NCBI RefSeq assembly: GCF_000725285.1
Contig: NZ_CP007161.1
Coordinates: 496,001-560,000 of the forward strand
DNA: 64,000 nt
Origin: Virgibacillus sp. SK37
GTDB taxonomy: Bacteria; Bacillota; Bacilli; Bacillales; Amphibacillaceae
Reading direction: 5' to 3'
The notes below the pieces were generated by a model that was not told the DNA's origin, did no database searches, and saw only the letters and a list, made by a program, of their open reading frames with translations. The position numbers were made by a program, and so were the translations under genes. Shown piece after piece: positions 1-9,924 of this stretch (positions are counted from its first letter, which is position 1; each line of letters opens with the position of its first letter).

Positions 1-1
1 A

Positions 2-913
2 GTGGGACATGGATGTGGTCATAATCTAATAGGGACGATGAGTGTAGGCGCAGGTATTATCTTAAGTAAACTATTAAATGACATAGGAGGTAGTATTGTA
101 GTATTAGGTACACCTGCAGAGGAAACGAACGGAGCTAAAGTGCCGATGAGCGAAAAAGGGATTTTTGACTCCATTGATGTGGCCATGATGGTTCATCCTT
201 CTGACCAATCCTATGAAAGTGGCGACTCGCTGGCAATGGATGCAATACAATTTACCTATAAGGGTAAAACATCTCATGCGGCAGCATCTCCGGAAAAGGG
301 GATTAATGCTTTAGACAGTGTTATTCAATTGTTCAACGGTATTAACGCATTAAGGGAACACTTGCCCGACGATGTACGCATACATGGGATTATCTCTGAG
401 GGCGGACTAGCTGCTAATGTAGTTCCTGACAAAGCGGTAGCACAATTTTATGTGCGTTCTAAGGAACGAAGCTGCTTGAATGAAGTTGTTGAGAAAGTTA
501 TTAATATAGCAAATGGTGCAGCATTAATGACAGGGGCTAAACTGAACGTTTCAAATTATGAATTAAGCTATGACAATATGAAAACAAACCAAGCTCTATC
601 AAACACTTTTACAGCTAATTTAAAAAATATAAGTGAGCAGCCAATTCAGTCTGCAAAGATGAGCTATGGTTCGATTGACATGGGAAATGTTAGCCAGGTA
701 GTCCCTGCAATTCATCCATATATTAGTTTAAACAAGCCTGGGTTAGTAGGACATACAGTAGAATTTGCTGATCAAACGATTACAGCAGACGGACATCAAA
801 CGTTGGCAGAAGGTGTATTGGCCCTGGCTGAGACAGGTTATGATGTGTTGACAGACCCATCGCTATTTAAGGAAATTCAACAAGAATTTAATAAACTTCA
901 TCAACTTGTATAA
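2..913 (+). CDS. M20 family amidohydrolase/peptidase (5' end outside window)
   Basis: Partial zinc hydrolase of the M20 amidohydrolase family, closest in feel to AbgB/PM20D2-type enzymes that cleave amide-linked amino acids or dipeptides. The visible part begins inside the metal site (GHGCGHN, residues 2-8), then shows PAEET (residues 39-42), a VHPSD metal/substrate motif (His65), the lid-domain stretch GKTSHAAA, and a C-terminal GHTVEFAD motif. The first ~100 residues lie outside the window. An amino-acid ABC transporter follows 22 bp downstream, so the enzyme may process imported conjugates; that link is inference. The exact substrate cannot be read from sequence. Confidence 0.85.
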   Translation: MGHGCGHNLIGTMSVGAGIILSKLLNDIGGSIVVLGTPAEETNGAKVPMSEKGIFDSIDVAMMVHPSDQSYESGDSLAMDAIQFTYKGKTSHAAASPEKGINALDSVIQLFNGINALREHLPDDVRIHGIISEGGLAANVVPDKAVAQFYVRSKERSCLNEVVEKVINIANGAALMTGAKLNVSNYELSYDNMKTNQALSNTFTANLKNISEQPIQSAKMSYGSIDMGNVSQVVPAIHPYISLNKPGLVGHTVEFADQTITADGHQTLAEGVLALAETGYDVLTDPSLFKEIQQEFNKLHQLV

Positions 914-935
914 AGAGAAAAGAGGAGAATATACA

Positions 936-1715
936 TTGAAAAAAATAATCGGCACACTCACTTTATTAGTCTTAGTTATTACTTTATTGGCAGCATGTGG
1001 GAAAGGTGAAGCAAATTCAGAAGGAAAAAATCAAGATACAGAAGATAAAAAAATACTAAAGATGGCAACTTCAGCTGATTTTCCTCCATTTGAGTCACGC
1101 GATACAGCAGGCAATTTCGAAGGCTTTGATATTGACTTAGCCAATATGGTAGCAGAGGAATTAGGTTATGAGCTGGAGATTGAAGACATGAAATTTGATG
1201 GATTAATCGGTGCTTTACAGTCTGGAAGAGTCGACATGGTTATGGCTGGAATGAGTGCAACAGAAAAGCGAAGAAAGAATGTTGATTTCTCTACGGAATA
1301 CAACCGTTCAGGTGAAATGTTTATTTTTAAACCAGCAAACGCTTTTAAAGATCTTGATAGTTTGAAAGGGAAAACAATAGGAGTGCAGCTTGGTACCATA
1401 CAGGAAGAAGGCGCTGATGCCTTGAATGAAGAATATGGCTTTACAGTTAAGAAAGTAGATGATGCTGGAACAATGATCCAGGAGCTTAACTCAAATCGTA
1501 TTGATGTAGCATATATGGATAAATCTGTTGCCAAAGGATATATCAAGGAGCAGGATTTGCAAGGCTTTGATGATCCAACAACGAGTTCTCCTGGAATGGG
1601 CATTGCATTTCCAAAAGATAGTGACCTTGTGGAAGATGTGAACAATGCGTTAAAAAAGTTTGAAGAAAACGGAAAACTGCAAAAGCTGAAAGATAAATGG
1701 CTGAATGAACAATAA
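936..1715 (+). CDS. Amino-acid ABC transporter substrate-binding lipoprotein
   Basis: Extracellular solute-binding lipoprotein of the SBP_bac_3 family (polar amino acids, arginine/glutamine/cystine type). I place the start at TTG 936, behind the RBS AGAGGAGA; this gives MKK, a hydrophobic segment and the lipobox LAAC with Cys21. An upstream in-frame TTG at 906 has no RBS. The mature protein shows the family's TSADFPPFES opening and GFDIDLANMVA. It is the first gene of a three-gene uptake operon with the permease and ATPase below. The amino acid transported is not determinable here. Confidence 0.9.
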   Translation: MKKIIGTLTLLVLVITLLAACGKGEANSEGKNQDTEDKKILKMATSADFPPFESRDTAGNFEGFDIDLANMVAEELGYELEIEDMKFDGLIGALQSGRVDMVMAGMSATEKRRKNVDFSTEYNRSGEMFIFKPANAFKDLDSLKGKTIGVQLGTIQEEGADALNEEYGFTVKKVDDAGTMIQELNSNRIDVAYMDKSVAKGYIKEQDLQGFDDPTTSSPGMGIAFPKDSDLVEDVNNALKKFEENGKLQKLKDKWLNEQ

Positions 1716-1746
1716 TAACAACATAGAGAGAAAGAGGTGGTAAGGC

Positions 1747-2406
1747 ATGAATTTGGACTTTAGCCAGATCGTGCCTTATATTCCTTTTATGCTAGAGGGA
1801 ATATGGGTTACGTTAAAATTTGTTAGTACTTCCATTGTGATTGGATTTATTATAGGTACATTATTAGCATTATGCAAGATTACTAAGATACCAGTATTAA
1901 AGGTTGTAGCTGATATTTATACATCCATCTTCCGGGGGACACCCTTAATTTTGCAATTAATGATTTTTTACTTTGCTGTACCACAATTGACAGGGTACGA
2001 TATTGAGCCATTTTCTTCAGCCATTCTGGCATTTGGTCTGAATTCAGCAGCTTATGTGTCAGAAATTATACGGGCAGGTATTATGGCAGTGGATAAAGGT
2101 CAAACAGAGGCAGCACAAGCGCTGGGAGTACCATATAAATCAATGATGGCGAATATCATTTTACCACAGGCAATTAAAAATATTTTACCAGCGTTAATGA
2201 ACGAGTTTATCACATTAACAAAGGAATCTGCCATCGTATCGGTGATAGGCTACCTTGATATCATGCGCCGTGCGCAAATCGTAGGTGCTGACATTTATCG
2301 TAATTTTGAGCCTTTGTTGTTTGCGGGGGTTATCTACTGGCTGATGGTCTATGTACTAACACAGCTTGGCAAAGTAGTGGAACGGAGGATGAGATACAGT
2401 GATTAA
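1747..2406 (+). CDS. Amino-acid ABC transporter permease (HisM/ArtQ type)
   Basis: Inner-membrane permease of the polar amino-acid family (219 aa, about five membrane segments). The coupling-helix signature EAAQALG, followed by the downstream [13 protein letters not shown] stretch, is clear near residues 120-147. It starts at ATG 1747 after AGAGGTGG, 31 bp behind the binding protein, and its 3' end overlaps the ATPase start by 8 bp, so translation is probably coupled. It forms the transmembrane channel of the importer with its neighbours. Confidence 0.92.
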   Translation: MNLDFSQIVPYIPFMLEGIWVTLKFVSTSIVIGFIIGTLLALCKITKIPVLKVVADIYTSIFRGTPLILQLMIFYFAVPQLTGYDIEPFSSAILAFGLNSAAYVSEIIRAGIMAVDKGQTEAAQALGVPYKSMMANIILPQAIKNILPALMNEFITLTKESAIVSVIGYLDIMRRAQIVGADIYRNFEPLLFAGVIYWLMVYVLTQLGKVVERRMRYSD

Positions 2407-3121
2407 GGTAGATGATGTTTCAAAGACATTCGAAGAAAATACGGTATTAAAAAATATATCAACGGATATAAAACAAGGCGAAGTAGTTGCCGTGATTGGG
2501 CCTTCCGGATCTGGTAAGTCAACCTTTTTAAGATGTTTAAACCTTTTAGAACAGCCAACATCAGGTGATATTTGTATAAAAGACCAGATGATTACATCAC
2601 CGAAAGTAAATAAGCTGGAAATCAGAAAAAATATCGGAATGGTATTTCAGCATTTCCATCTGTTTCCTCATATGACGGTATTGGAGAATGTCACGTATGC
2701 GCCAAAGAAAGTAAAAAACATGAAAAAAATAGAAGCAGATGAAATCGGAAAAAGCTTAATTGCAAAAGTTGGGTTGACTGATAAAGAGGTCGCTTACCCA
2801 AATCGTTTGTCAGGTGGCCAAAAGCAGCGTGTCGCTATTGCAAGGGCATTAGCAATGGAACCGGAAATCATGCTGTTTGATGAACCTACCTCAGCACTGG
2901 ATCCTGAAATGGTAAAAGAAGTATTGGATGTGATGAAGGACCTTGCAGACAGCGGAATGACGATGGTCATTGTTACACATGAAATGAATTTTGCGAAGGA
3001 AGTAGCGGATCGAGTATTATTCCTAGATAATGGGGCACTTGTGGAGGAAGGTAAACCTGAAGCGTTTTTTGCAAAACCAATAACAGTCCGGGCACAAAAT
3101 TTCCTCGAAAAAATATTATAA
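2399..3121 (+). CDS. Amino-acid ABC transporter ATP-binding protein
   Basis: ATPase of the polar amino-acid import system (240 aa, GlnQ/ArtM class). It contains Walker [10 protein letters not shown], a Q-loop (MVFQHFHLF), signature LSGGQKQR, Walker B IMLFDEP and the H-loop VTHEM. The start is GTG 2399, lying inside the last codons of the permease. It is the last gene of the operon, followed directly by an intrinsic terminator. Typical length and all catalytic motifs are present, so it should be functional. Confidence 0.94.
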   Translation: MIKVDDVSKTFEENTVLKNISTDIKQGEVVAVIGPSGSGKSTFLRCLNLLEQPTSGDICIKDQMITSPKVNKLEIRKNIGMVFQHFHLFPHMTVLENVTYAPKKVKNMKKIEADEIGKSLIAKVGLTDKEVAYPNRLSGGQKQRVAIARALAMEPEIMLFDEPTSALDPEMVKEVLDVMKDLADSGMTMVIVTHEMNFAKEVADRVLFLDNGALVEEGKPEAFFAKPITVRAQNFLEKIL

Positions 3122-3123
3122 CA

Positions 3124-3160
3124 AACACATCGGGAATAAGACATTCCTGATGTGTTTTTT
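3124..3160 (+). terminator. Intrinsic terminator of the amino-acid ABC operon
   Basis: A 13-bp stem (ACACATCGGGAAT pairing with ATTCCTGATGTGT, one G-U pair) with a short loop is followed by a T-run. It starts a few bases after the ATPase stop codon. Confidence 0.85.
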
Positions 3161-3178
3161 CTATCCAAAAAAATGTAC

Positions 3179-4129
3179 TTATTTCATTTGTCCCATTTCT
3201 ACTGGGACAGGGACTGATTCAATTAGTTGTTGGATAATGTCCTCCTTATTATAACGAAGAGAACCTTCCATACTAAGATTAATTCGATGTTCAAATAAAT
3301 GAGGGGCAATTAGTTTGATGTCTTGAGGGGTGACATATTCCCTTCCTTCCAATAGTGCCTTGCTTTGGGAAGCACGCATTAAGGCTAAGGCGGCTCTGGA
3401 ACTAACCCCAATTTCAATGTCCTCATGTTCCCGGGTTTTCCTCACAAGCTCCAATAGGTAATCCATAACTAAATCTGTTATTTCTATTTTACGGACTTCT
3501 TCTTGTAATGCAATAATGTCTTCCTTCGTTACGAGAGGATCGAGGTCGTTTATCGGATCAGCTAAACGCTGATCTTTTAGTATCTGTTTCTCATGGTCAT
3601 AGGAAGGGTAATCCATTTTAACCATTATCATAAAGCGATCTAATTGAGCTTCTGGTAGCGGGAAGGTTCCTTGGTTTGATTCAATTGGATTCTGACTGGC
3701 AATAACGAAAAAGGGCGGGGTTAGTTGAATTGTTTCGCCATCAATCGTTGTCTGCTTCTCTTCCATTACCTCTAAAAGACTAGACTGAGTTCGAGGGGTA
3801 GCGCGGTTTATCTCATCTGCCAATAAAATATTTGTGTCAACAGGGCCAATTCGCATTTCAAACTCCTGGGTTTTTGGATTGAAAAATTGAATGCCAGTGA
3901 CATCGCTTGGAAGAACATCTGGTGTAAACTGTATACGTCTGAAGTTACCCTTAATTAACTTCGCTAAAGCATTTGCAAGCTTTGTTTTTCCGGACCCTGG
4001 TACGCTCTCTAACAAAATATGACCACCACTAAGTAGTGTAATAAATACTAAATCTACAGCCTCTTCCTGTCCTAAAATCACGTTGTTTAATGCTTCTTTT
4101 GCTTTTCTTATTTTATGCAATGCTTCCAA
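3179..4129 (-). CDS. MoxR-family AAA+ ATPase
   Basis: MoxR-type AAA+ chaperone ATPase, 316 aa, complete. Walker A lies in ESVPGSGKT (about residues 41-49), Walker B in ILLADEIN (about 100-107), and the sensor region in VIASQNPIES; the lid domain carries the family's GVSSRAAL motif. MoxR proteins normally work with a VWA or DUF58 partner and are co-transcribed with it. Here no DUF58 or transglutaminase-like gene is adjacent: the downstream neighbour is the convergent ABC operon and the upstream one is a peroxidase gene. Its partner is therefore unknown. Confidence 0.88.
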   Translation of the reverse strand: MEALHKIRKAKEALNNVILGQEEAVDLVFITLLSGGHILLESVPGSGKTKLANALAKLIKGNFRRIQFTPDVLPSDVTGIQFFNPKTQEFEMRIGPVDTNILLADEINRATPRTQSSLLEVMEEKQTTIDGETIQLTPPFFVIASQNPIESNQGTFPLPEAQLDRFMIMVKMDYPSYDHEKQILKDQRLADPINDLDPLVTKEDIIALQEEVRKIEITDLVMDYLLELVRKTREHEDIEIGVSSRAALALMRASQSKALLEGREYVTPQDIKLIAPHLFEHRINLSMEGSLRYNKEDIIQQLIESVPVPVEMGQMK

Positions 4130-4213
4130 AGATAAAGCTCCTTTCCCAGCTCAGGTGTTATTTTAATACTAGCACAAATAATAGTGTGATTAGCAAGGCA
4201 AACATTTTAAATC

Positions 4214-4258
4214 GAAAAAACCCATCAGGGAGACGTCATCCGCTACCTGATGGGTTTC
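4214..4258 (-). terminator. Terminator of the glutathione peroxidase gene
   Basis: Stem ACCCATCAGG / CCTGATGGGT (4220-4229 with 4246-4255). On the minus strand it is followed by a T-run, immediately past the peroxidase stop codon. Confidence 0.8.
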
Positions 4259-4264
4259 TACCAC

Positions 4265-4738
4265 TTATAGTATTTCTTCAATATCCTGTTCCAAGCTTTC
4301 TGGCTTGGTTTGAGGTGCAAATCGTTTAATGACATTTCCATTTCTATCAATAAGAAACTTTGTGAAGTTCCATTTAATTTGCTTTGTCAACATACCTTTG
4401 GCTTCCTCAGTTAAGTATGAAAATAAAGGATGGGCATGCTCTCCTTTTACATCAACTTTACTAAACATTTGAAAGGTGACTCCATAGTTCCGCTGACAAA
4501 ATTCCGAAATCTGTTCATTTGAACCAGGATCCTGATTATTAAATTGATTACAAGGAAAACCCAGTATTTCTAAACCTTGTTCTTTGTATTTATCATATAA
4601 CTGCTGCAACCCTTCAAATTGGGGCGTAAAGCCACATTCACTTGCTGTATTGACAATCAAAAGTACTTTTCCCTTATAATCTGACAGGGATTTTTCTTCA
4701 CCTAGCAAGGTCTTAGCTGAAAAGTCATAAACATTCAT
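4265..4738 (-). CDS. bsaA: Glutathione peroxidase-family thiol peroxidase
   Basis: Cysteine-type glutathione-peroxidase homologue, 157 aa, the usual bacterial length. The peroxidatic cysteine is Cys35 in TASECGFT; the partner motif FPCNQF is at 61-66 and WNFTKFL at 123-129. In bacteria these enzymes reduce hydroperoxides, usually at the expense of thioredoxin or bacillithiol-linked reductants. B. subtilis BsaA is the counterpart. It stands alone, with its own terminator, between moxR and a ykvI-like gene. An AGGAGG-type RBS precedes the ATG. Confidence 0.9.
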   Translation of the reverse strand: MNVYDFSAKTLLGEEKSLSDYKGKVLLIVNTASECGFTPQFEGLQQLYDKYKEQGLEILGFPCNQFNNQDPGSNEQISEFCQRNYGVTFQMFSKVDVKGEHAHPLFSYLTEEAKGMLTKQIKWNFTKFLIDRNGNVIKRFAPQTKPESLEQDIEEIL

Positions 4739-4799
4739 ATAAAGCGGCCTCCTTTATTAAAAGAATAGCAATAGGAACACTTGCCGTCAAAATGGAAAA

Positions 4800-5876
4800 C
4801 TATTCATGATCAGTTAGCCTGGTCTTTTTCCCTTTCGGCATCTTAAAGGAGGCGGTGACGAGCGCCAAAATTAAGAATAAACCCAAATAACCAATTAACG
4901 GATAGAAGAAGGCAACAAGATCTGTAAAACCGGCAAAGCTGGCAATAAAGCCAATGATCAATGTTATTGTGATAAATAACTTAAATTTGCTTGTACCAAT
5001 TTCTGTGAATCTCGCTCCAAATGCAAAAAACATACTAATCCCAGTATTAAAAATCATTCCGAATAAAATCAATGAATAAAAAGTACCGAGAAAAGGTGAT
5101 AGTTCATTAACGATTTGTAGCATTGGCATGTCATACTCTGCAACAACATTGACCTTTGAAAAGATGGCGAGATGACTTAGCACAATAAGAAGTCCCAGAC
5201 CCAGGCCACCAACTAATCCACCAAGTTTGGCAGCTCGTTCATCTTTTTCTGCACCGCCCATAACAAGAGACATAGATGCACCAACTGCAATATTAAAGGA
5301 TACATAGTTGACGCCGGCAATAAACCAATTTGGCAAGGTTGAAGTCTGTTCCTTTGCAATCGGATTTAATTCAGCAAAGGTGGAATCCATTGTAAGAAGA
5401 CTATAAACAGAGACGATGATAACACTGATAATTAAAAAAGGTGTAATACTTCCAATAACATTGACTACCCGATCTACGTTTAACATCGCCGTTAATAAAA
5501 CTAAAATAGTTATTAGTAAGGTACCTATAAATGCAGGTAAACCAAACTGTTGGTCAAAAATGGAACCAGCGCCAGCAACCATCACAACTCCCACTCCAAA
5601 TAAGGTGAAAATAATAATATAGTCAACAATCAATGCTAACCATGGATGAAAACTGACCTCATAAATCGCATCTTTATGGGAAGTTGTTCTTAATCGGCTT
5701 CCTAACCTAGTGAGTGTCATACCAAGATAGGCAAATAATGCGGTAGCAACAATGGCTCCTAGGGTTCCAATTAAACCGAAGCTCGTAAAGTACTGCAAAA
5801 CCTCCTGCCCAGAAGCGAAGCCAGCCCCGACGATTATTCCAATAAAAGCGCTACCAATTTTTAATATTTTTCCCAT
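4800..5876 (-). CDS. ykvI: YkvI-family membrane protein (LeuT-fold transporter-like)
   Basis: Polytopic membrane protein of 358 aa with about ten hydrophobic segments. It begins with MGKILKIGSAFIGIIVGAGF, whose glycine-rich unwound first helix resembles amino-acid/sodium symporters, and it matches the YkvI family by pattern. Substrate unknown. It is monocistronic on the minus strand, facing away from the adeR-like regulator. The last few residues are charged and cytosolic (KKTRLTDHE). Confidence 0.75.
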   Translation of the reverse strand: MGKILKIGSAFIGIIVGAGFASGQEVLQYFTSFGLIGTLGAIVATALFAYLGMTLTRLGSRLRTTSHKDAIYEVSFHPWLALIVDYIIIFTLFGVGVVMVAGAGSIFDQQFGLPAFIGTLLITILVLLTAMLNVDRVVNVIGSITPFLIISVIIVSVYSLLTMDSTFAELNPIAKEQTSTLPNWFIAGVNYVSFNIAVGASMSLVMGGAEKDERAAKLGGLVGGLGLGLLIVLSHLAIFSKVNVVAEYDMPMLQIVNELSPFLGTFYSLILFGMIFNTGISMFFAFGARFTEIGTSKFKLFITITLIIGFIASFAGFTDLVAFFYPLIGYLGLFLILALVTASFKMPKGKKTRLTDHE

Positions 5877-6151
5877 AATGCTTCCCCCAAAAAAATAAGT
5901 GTGTAATAGATCATATCAAAATTTTTTACAGTTGTAGAATTAAAGAGTTTTAAATGTCGAAATTCGTTGAAAAATGATGGCGGTTACATTTATTTTAACA
6001 AATAATCAATTAATTTTATTTGTTGGTTTTGTAAAAATAAAGGAAGAAAGTTTGTTTAATATCACTAAAACTTCCTAATTATGTGGTATTCTTGAAGGGA
6101 AATAAGTATAAAAAATACTCTTCCTAAAAGTACAAGATCGGGGGAAGCAAG

Positions 6152-7391
6152 ATGTCGCACGCAGTCAATCATTCAGGGCTTTTTCAATTAAATTTTGATT
6201 CATTGGAAGGGCTGGCGGATCGAATTGCAGAAATAATGGACTGTCCCATAACGATTGAAGATTCCAATCACCATATTATTTCATATAGTTCTCATGAAGA
6301 TAGCGTAGACAATGTTCGTGTTAATACGATCATTCAGAGAAAAGTACCGGAAAAGGTAATAAATAGTTTATGGAAGAAAGGATTTATGTCAAAACTATTT
6401 AAGGATAATAAACCAGTTAAAATACCTGCAATACCAGAGGTTGGTCTAGGTGATCGTATCGCAATTTCTGTCAGTAAAAATAATGAGATATTAGGCTTTA
6501 TATGGGCACATACCAATGGTGGAGAAATAACAGAAGAGAAATACATGATGCTTACGGAAGCCGCTCAAGCAGTTCGGAAAAAATTGCTAAAGCTGCAGAT
6601 CAAAAAACAACGGATGGAGGAAAGCTATAAGGAATTCTTTTGGCAACTACTTACCGGCCATCTTAAGGATACAACAGAAATTGAACAACAAGCGCAAAAA
6701 TATGGGCTTTACCTCAATGGATATGTTGCGATAGTAATGATTGAGTTTGAGGATGAAATTACAGAGGAAATTGAAAAACATTCCTTCTATCTAACAGAAA
6801 CTCTACGAGGAGTTGAGGTGGTATGTAAAGTCTTTGACCAGAATCAGTTTATCCTGTTGGTAAGATTCCCAACCATTAAAGATTCAAATAAAATTTTAAA
6901 AGAATATGTCTGTAATTTTACTGCCAAAATAGAAGAAAGGTTAAAGCTGCAACATAATGTATCAGGTGCTTTTGGACTTATATTTGAATCACCTAAATAT
7001 ATTAAGGACAGCTATAACCAGGCAGAAAAAGTACTAAACGTTAAAAGCCAATTCCGAAACCAGCTTGAAGAAGTATACGGATATAACGAACTGGGAGTAT
7101 ACCAATTCATAGATGAATTAAAAGAAATTCGTAAGCAGACAAATTATAAAAATGATGTGATTAGGACATTAAAACAATATGATGCAAATCATAATACTGA
7201 ATTACTTAAGACCTTGAAAGCTTTTTTTGAATTGTGATAGTAATGTGTATAAAGCAGCCAACACGATTCATGTTCATACCAACACGTTAAATTACCGCTT
7301 AAAACGGATTACTGAACTAACGGATTTAGATTTAAAGGATCCTAACCAAAAAGTTACGTTATTTTTGGATCTGAAGCTATTGGAAATGTAA
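6152..7391 (+). pseudogene. adeR: adeR-like PucR-family activator of ald, frameshifted
   Basis: PucR/CdaR-type transcriptional regulator. The open frame 6152-7237 (361 aa) contains the N-terminal sensory region and the GGDEF-like middle domain, but ends at TGA before the DNA-binding helix-turn-helix. Reading on in the +1 frame from about 7229 to the TAA at 7389-7391 gives the missing C-terminal HTH (NTIHVHTNTLNYRLKRI). Removing one T from the T7 run at 7222-7228 restores one continuous protein. ald follows directly, and AdeR activates ald in B. subtilis, which supports the identity. The break is either a real mutation or a homopolymer read error. As written, the product could not bind DNA. 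Confidence 0.85.
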
Positions 7392-7508
7392 ATGTGATTA
7401 TATGTGGAATTACACAAACACTATAGGTTATATTTTGTATACTGCCTAAAGCGTTTTAATAAATCAAGTTATATAATAAATCTAAAAGGAAATAGGGAGG
7501 AAACAAAC

Positions 7509-8621
7509 ATGATTATAGGGGTTCCTAAGGAAATAAAGAACAACGAAAACCGGGTTGCCATGACACCAGCAGGGGTAGTAGCTATTGTAAAAGCAGGCCA
7601 TCAGGTCATCATTGAAACAAGTGCTGGAGAGGGTAGTAACTTTACTAACGAAGAGTACAAAGAAGCTGGGGCTGAGATTATTGAAAACGCTTCAGATGTG
7701 TGGGCTAAAGCTGATATGATTATGAAGGTAAAAGAACCTTTAGAATCTGAATACGGCTATTTCCGTAAAGGATTAATTCTATTTACTTATTTACATTTGG
7801 CAGCAGAAGAATCATTAACAAAAGCATTAGTTGAAAGTGAAGTTACAGCAATTGCTTATGAGACAATTACTGTTAATAACACATTGCCACTTCTTTCTCC
7901 GATGAGTGAAGTAGCTGGACGGATGGCTTCCCAAATAGGGGCACAATTCCTTGAAAAGTCAAAAGGCGGAAAAGGGATTCTATTAAGTGGGGTTCCGGGA
8001 GTTAGTAGAGCTAACGTAACAGTAATCGGAGGCGGTATGGTTGGTACGAATGCTGCCAAAATTGCTGTTGGATTAGGAGCAAATGTTACAATTATTGATT
8101 TAAATCCAAATCGCCTACGTCAATTGGAAGATATCTTTGGTTCAAGTGTGCAAACATTAATGTCAAATCCATATAATATTGCAGAAGCAGTAAAGAAATC
8201 CGACCTTGTGATTGGGTCTGTACTAATTCCAGGAGCTAAAGCGCCAAAATTAGTAACAGAAGATATGGTTAAAGCAATGCAACCTGGATCTGTAATTGTG
8301 GATGTGGCAATTGACCAAGGTGGTAACTTTGAAACAGTTGATCATATTACAACACATGATGATCCAATTTATGAAAAACATGGTGTACTTCACTATGCTG
8401 TTGCAAATATGCCTGGTGCCGTTCCTCGTACGTCAACAATTGCGTTAACAAACGTAACTATTCCATATGCCATCCAAATAGCTTCTAAAGGTGCAGAAAG
8501 AGCAATTAAAGAAAATGCACCGATTAAAACAGGGGTTAATGTGGTTAATGGAAAAGTAACATTTAAAGCAGTTGCTGATGAATTTGGTTACGACTATACA
8601 GACGTAGATGCAGCACTTTAA
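7509..8621 (+). CDS. ald: Alanine dehydrogenase
   Basis: NAD-dependent L-alanine dehydrogenase (370 aa): oxidative deamination of alanine to pyruvate and ammonia, used for growth on alanine and in sporulation/germination metabolism. The start is ATG 7509 behind AGGGAGG; the longer frame upstream lacks an RBS. The [10 protein letters not shown] opening, Arg15, Lys75 and catalytic His96 (YLHLA) are present, as is the nucleotide-binding [11 protein letters not shown]. It lies 117 bp after the adeR-like gene, in the same order as expected for AdeR control. A weak cre-like palindrome is visible near 7447-7458, but I do not call it a site. Confidence 0.96.
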   Translation: MIIGVPKEIKNNENRVAMTPAGVVAIVKAGHQVIIETSAGEGSNFTNEEYKEAGAEIIENASDVWAKADMIMKVKEPLESEYGYFRKGLILFTYLHLAAEESLTKALVESEVTAIAYETITVNNTLPLLSPMSEVAGRMASQIGAQFLEKSKGGKGILLSGVPGVSRANVTVIGGGMVGTNAAKIAVGLGANVTIIDLNPNRLRQLEDIFGSSVQTLMSNPYNIAEAVKKSDLVIGSVLIPGAKAPKLVTEDMVKAMQPGSVIVDVAIDQGGNFETVDHITTHDDPIYEKHGVLHYAVANMPGAVPRTSTIALTNVTIPYAIQIASKGAERAIKENAPIKTGVNVVNGKVTFKAVADEFGYDYTDVDAAL

Positions 8622-8699
8622 AAAGTGGTAGCAGTAGAATACGTCTCAAGCTATGGTGTTAACGATGTAACTACTTTTCATTTTGGACAACCATTAAAA

Positions 8700-8728
8700 A
8701 GCTCCAGGATAACTCCTGGAGCTTTTTT
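8700..8728. terminator. Bidirectional terminator between ald and trhO
   Basis: Perfect 10-bp stem AGCTCCAGGA / TCCTGGAGCT with a TAAC loop, flanked by A5 on the left and T6 on the right. It can therefore terminate both convergent genes. Confidence 0.9.
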
Positions 8729-8738
8729 CGTATTCTTA

Positions 8739-9707
8739 TTATGCTTCTTGTTTTCTGGATTCGCCCAGCATCTGAAGTCGTTCTACAATATCTTCTTCAG
8801 ATAAGTTGTGTTCTTTTACATACATGTTTCTAGGGCTGACACGACATTCATGTGTACAACCTCTCATATATTTATGCTCATTTTCTTCAGAGCAGAGTAT
8901 TTGTTTATTACATTCCGGATTTGCACAGTTGACATAGCGTTCACAAGGTTTTCCATCAAAATAGTCCACGCCGACTACAACATGTTCTTTTTGATTTATT
9001 GGAACAGAGATTCGTTCATCAAAAACGTAGCACTTTCCATCCCATAACTCTCCTTGCACTTCAGGGTCTTTTCCGTATGTTACAATTCCACCATGTAATT
9101 GGTTTACATCCTCAAAGCCCTCTTCTTTTAACCATCCGGAGAATTTTTCACAACGGATACCGCCTGTACAGTAGGTCAATACTTTCTTACCTTGAATCTT
9201 ATCTTTGTTATCACGAATCCATTCGGGCAACTCACGGAAAGTCTCAATGTCTGGTCGAATTGCACCACGGAAATGTCCTAGGTCATATTCGTAATCGTTT
9301 CGCGCATCTATCACTATAGTGTCTTCGTCTTGCATTGCCTCATAGAATTCTTTTGGTGAAAGATAATTCCCAGTTGTTTGCAATGGGTTAATATCATCTT
9401 CCAGACGAAGTGTGACTAATTCTTTTCGAGGACGCACATGCATTTTCTTAAAGGCATGTCCATCATGTTCATCAATTTTAAATACCATGTCAGCAAACCG
9501 TGGATCGTTATTCATTGCTTCCATGTATTTATTTGTTTGCTCAATTGTACCGGAAACCGTACCATTTATTCCTTCATGAGCAACAAGGATTCTTCCTTTT
9601 AGTTCTAAGTCCTTGCAAAATTGAAGATGCTCTTCGGCATAAGCTTCCGGGTCTTCAATATGCACATAGTTGTAGTACAACAAAACCTGATAATTCGTTT
9701 TTTCCAT
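8739..9707 (-). CDS. trhO: tRNA uridine(34) hydroxylase TrhO (rhodanese domain)
   Basis: Rhodanese-domain protein of the YbfQ/TrhO family (322 aa), which forms 5-hydroxyuridine at wobble U34 of tRNAs using oxygen. An N-terminal acylphosphatase-like region is followed by the rhodanese core with the active cysteine in [10 protein letters not shown] (Cys180, Cys186), and a C-terminal cysteine-rich segment ([20 protein letters not shown]). I choose ATG 9707, 8 nt behind the RBS CAGGTGG; the GTG at 9719 overlaps that RBS. Monocistronic. Confidence 0.92.
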   Translation of the reverse strand: MEKTNYQVLLYYNYVHIEDPEAYAEEHLQFCKDLELKGRILVAHEGINGTVSGTIEQTNKYMEAMNNDPRFADMVFKIDEHDGHAFKKMHVRPRKELVTLRLEDDINPLQTTGNYLSPKEFYEAMQDEDTIVIDARNDYEYDLGHFRGAIRPDIETFRELPEWIRDNKDKIQGKKVLTYCTGGIRCEKFSGWLKEEGFEDVNQLHGGIVTYGKDPEVQGELWDGKCYVFDERISVPINQKEHVVVGVDYFDGKPCERYVNCANPECNKQILCSEENEHKYMRGCTHECRVSPRNMYVKEHNLSEEDIVERLQMLGESRKQEA

Positions 9708-9857
9708 TCTTTTTACCACCTGTCATTCATATTTGCAAGATATAAATGTTTGGTAGTCGATATTAAATTATAATCTTGCAAGAAACTATTTTACCAAGGA
9801 ATACACTAATTTTCAAGCTGATCTGGTCTACCTATTGCTCACTAGAGATGGAGAAAT

Positions 9858-9882
9858 GTTTTTGTTCGGTCAAAAAGGGTAA
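9858..9882 (+). promoter_or_regulatory. Candidate sigma-B-type promoter
   Basis: GTTTTT, 13 nt, GGGTAA: a partial fit to the sigma-B consensus GTTTAA-N12-15-GGGTAT. It lies about 43 bp before the start of the first tandem membrane paralog. It is weaker than the rsbV and glutaredoxin-like examples in this window. Confidence 0.4.
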
Positions 9883-9924
9883 AATATCATAGCAGAGAAC
9901 ACACATGAGGATTTAAGAGATAAA

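Noticed and set aside
1166-1645. 159-aa minus-strand frame
   Set aside because: Antisense to the amino-acid binding protein gene, Ser-rich composition of a shadow frame, no RBS.
7222-7237. Programmed ribosomal frameshift in the adeR-like gene
   Set aside because: No stimulatory structure or family precedent seen; a homopolymer indel is simpler.
7447-7458. cre site before ald
   Set aside because: TAAAGCGTTTTA lacks two of the conserved cre positions.
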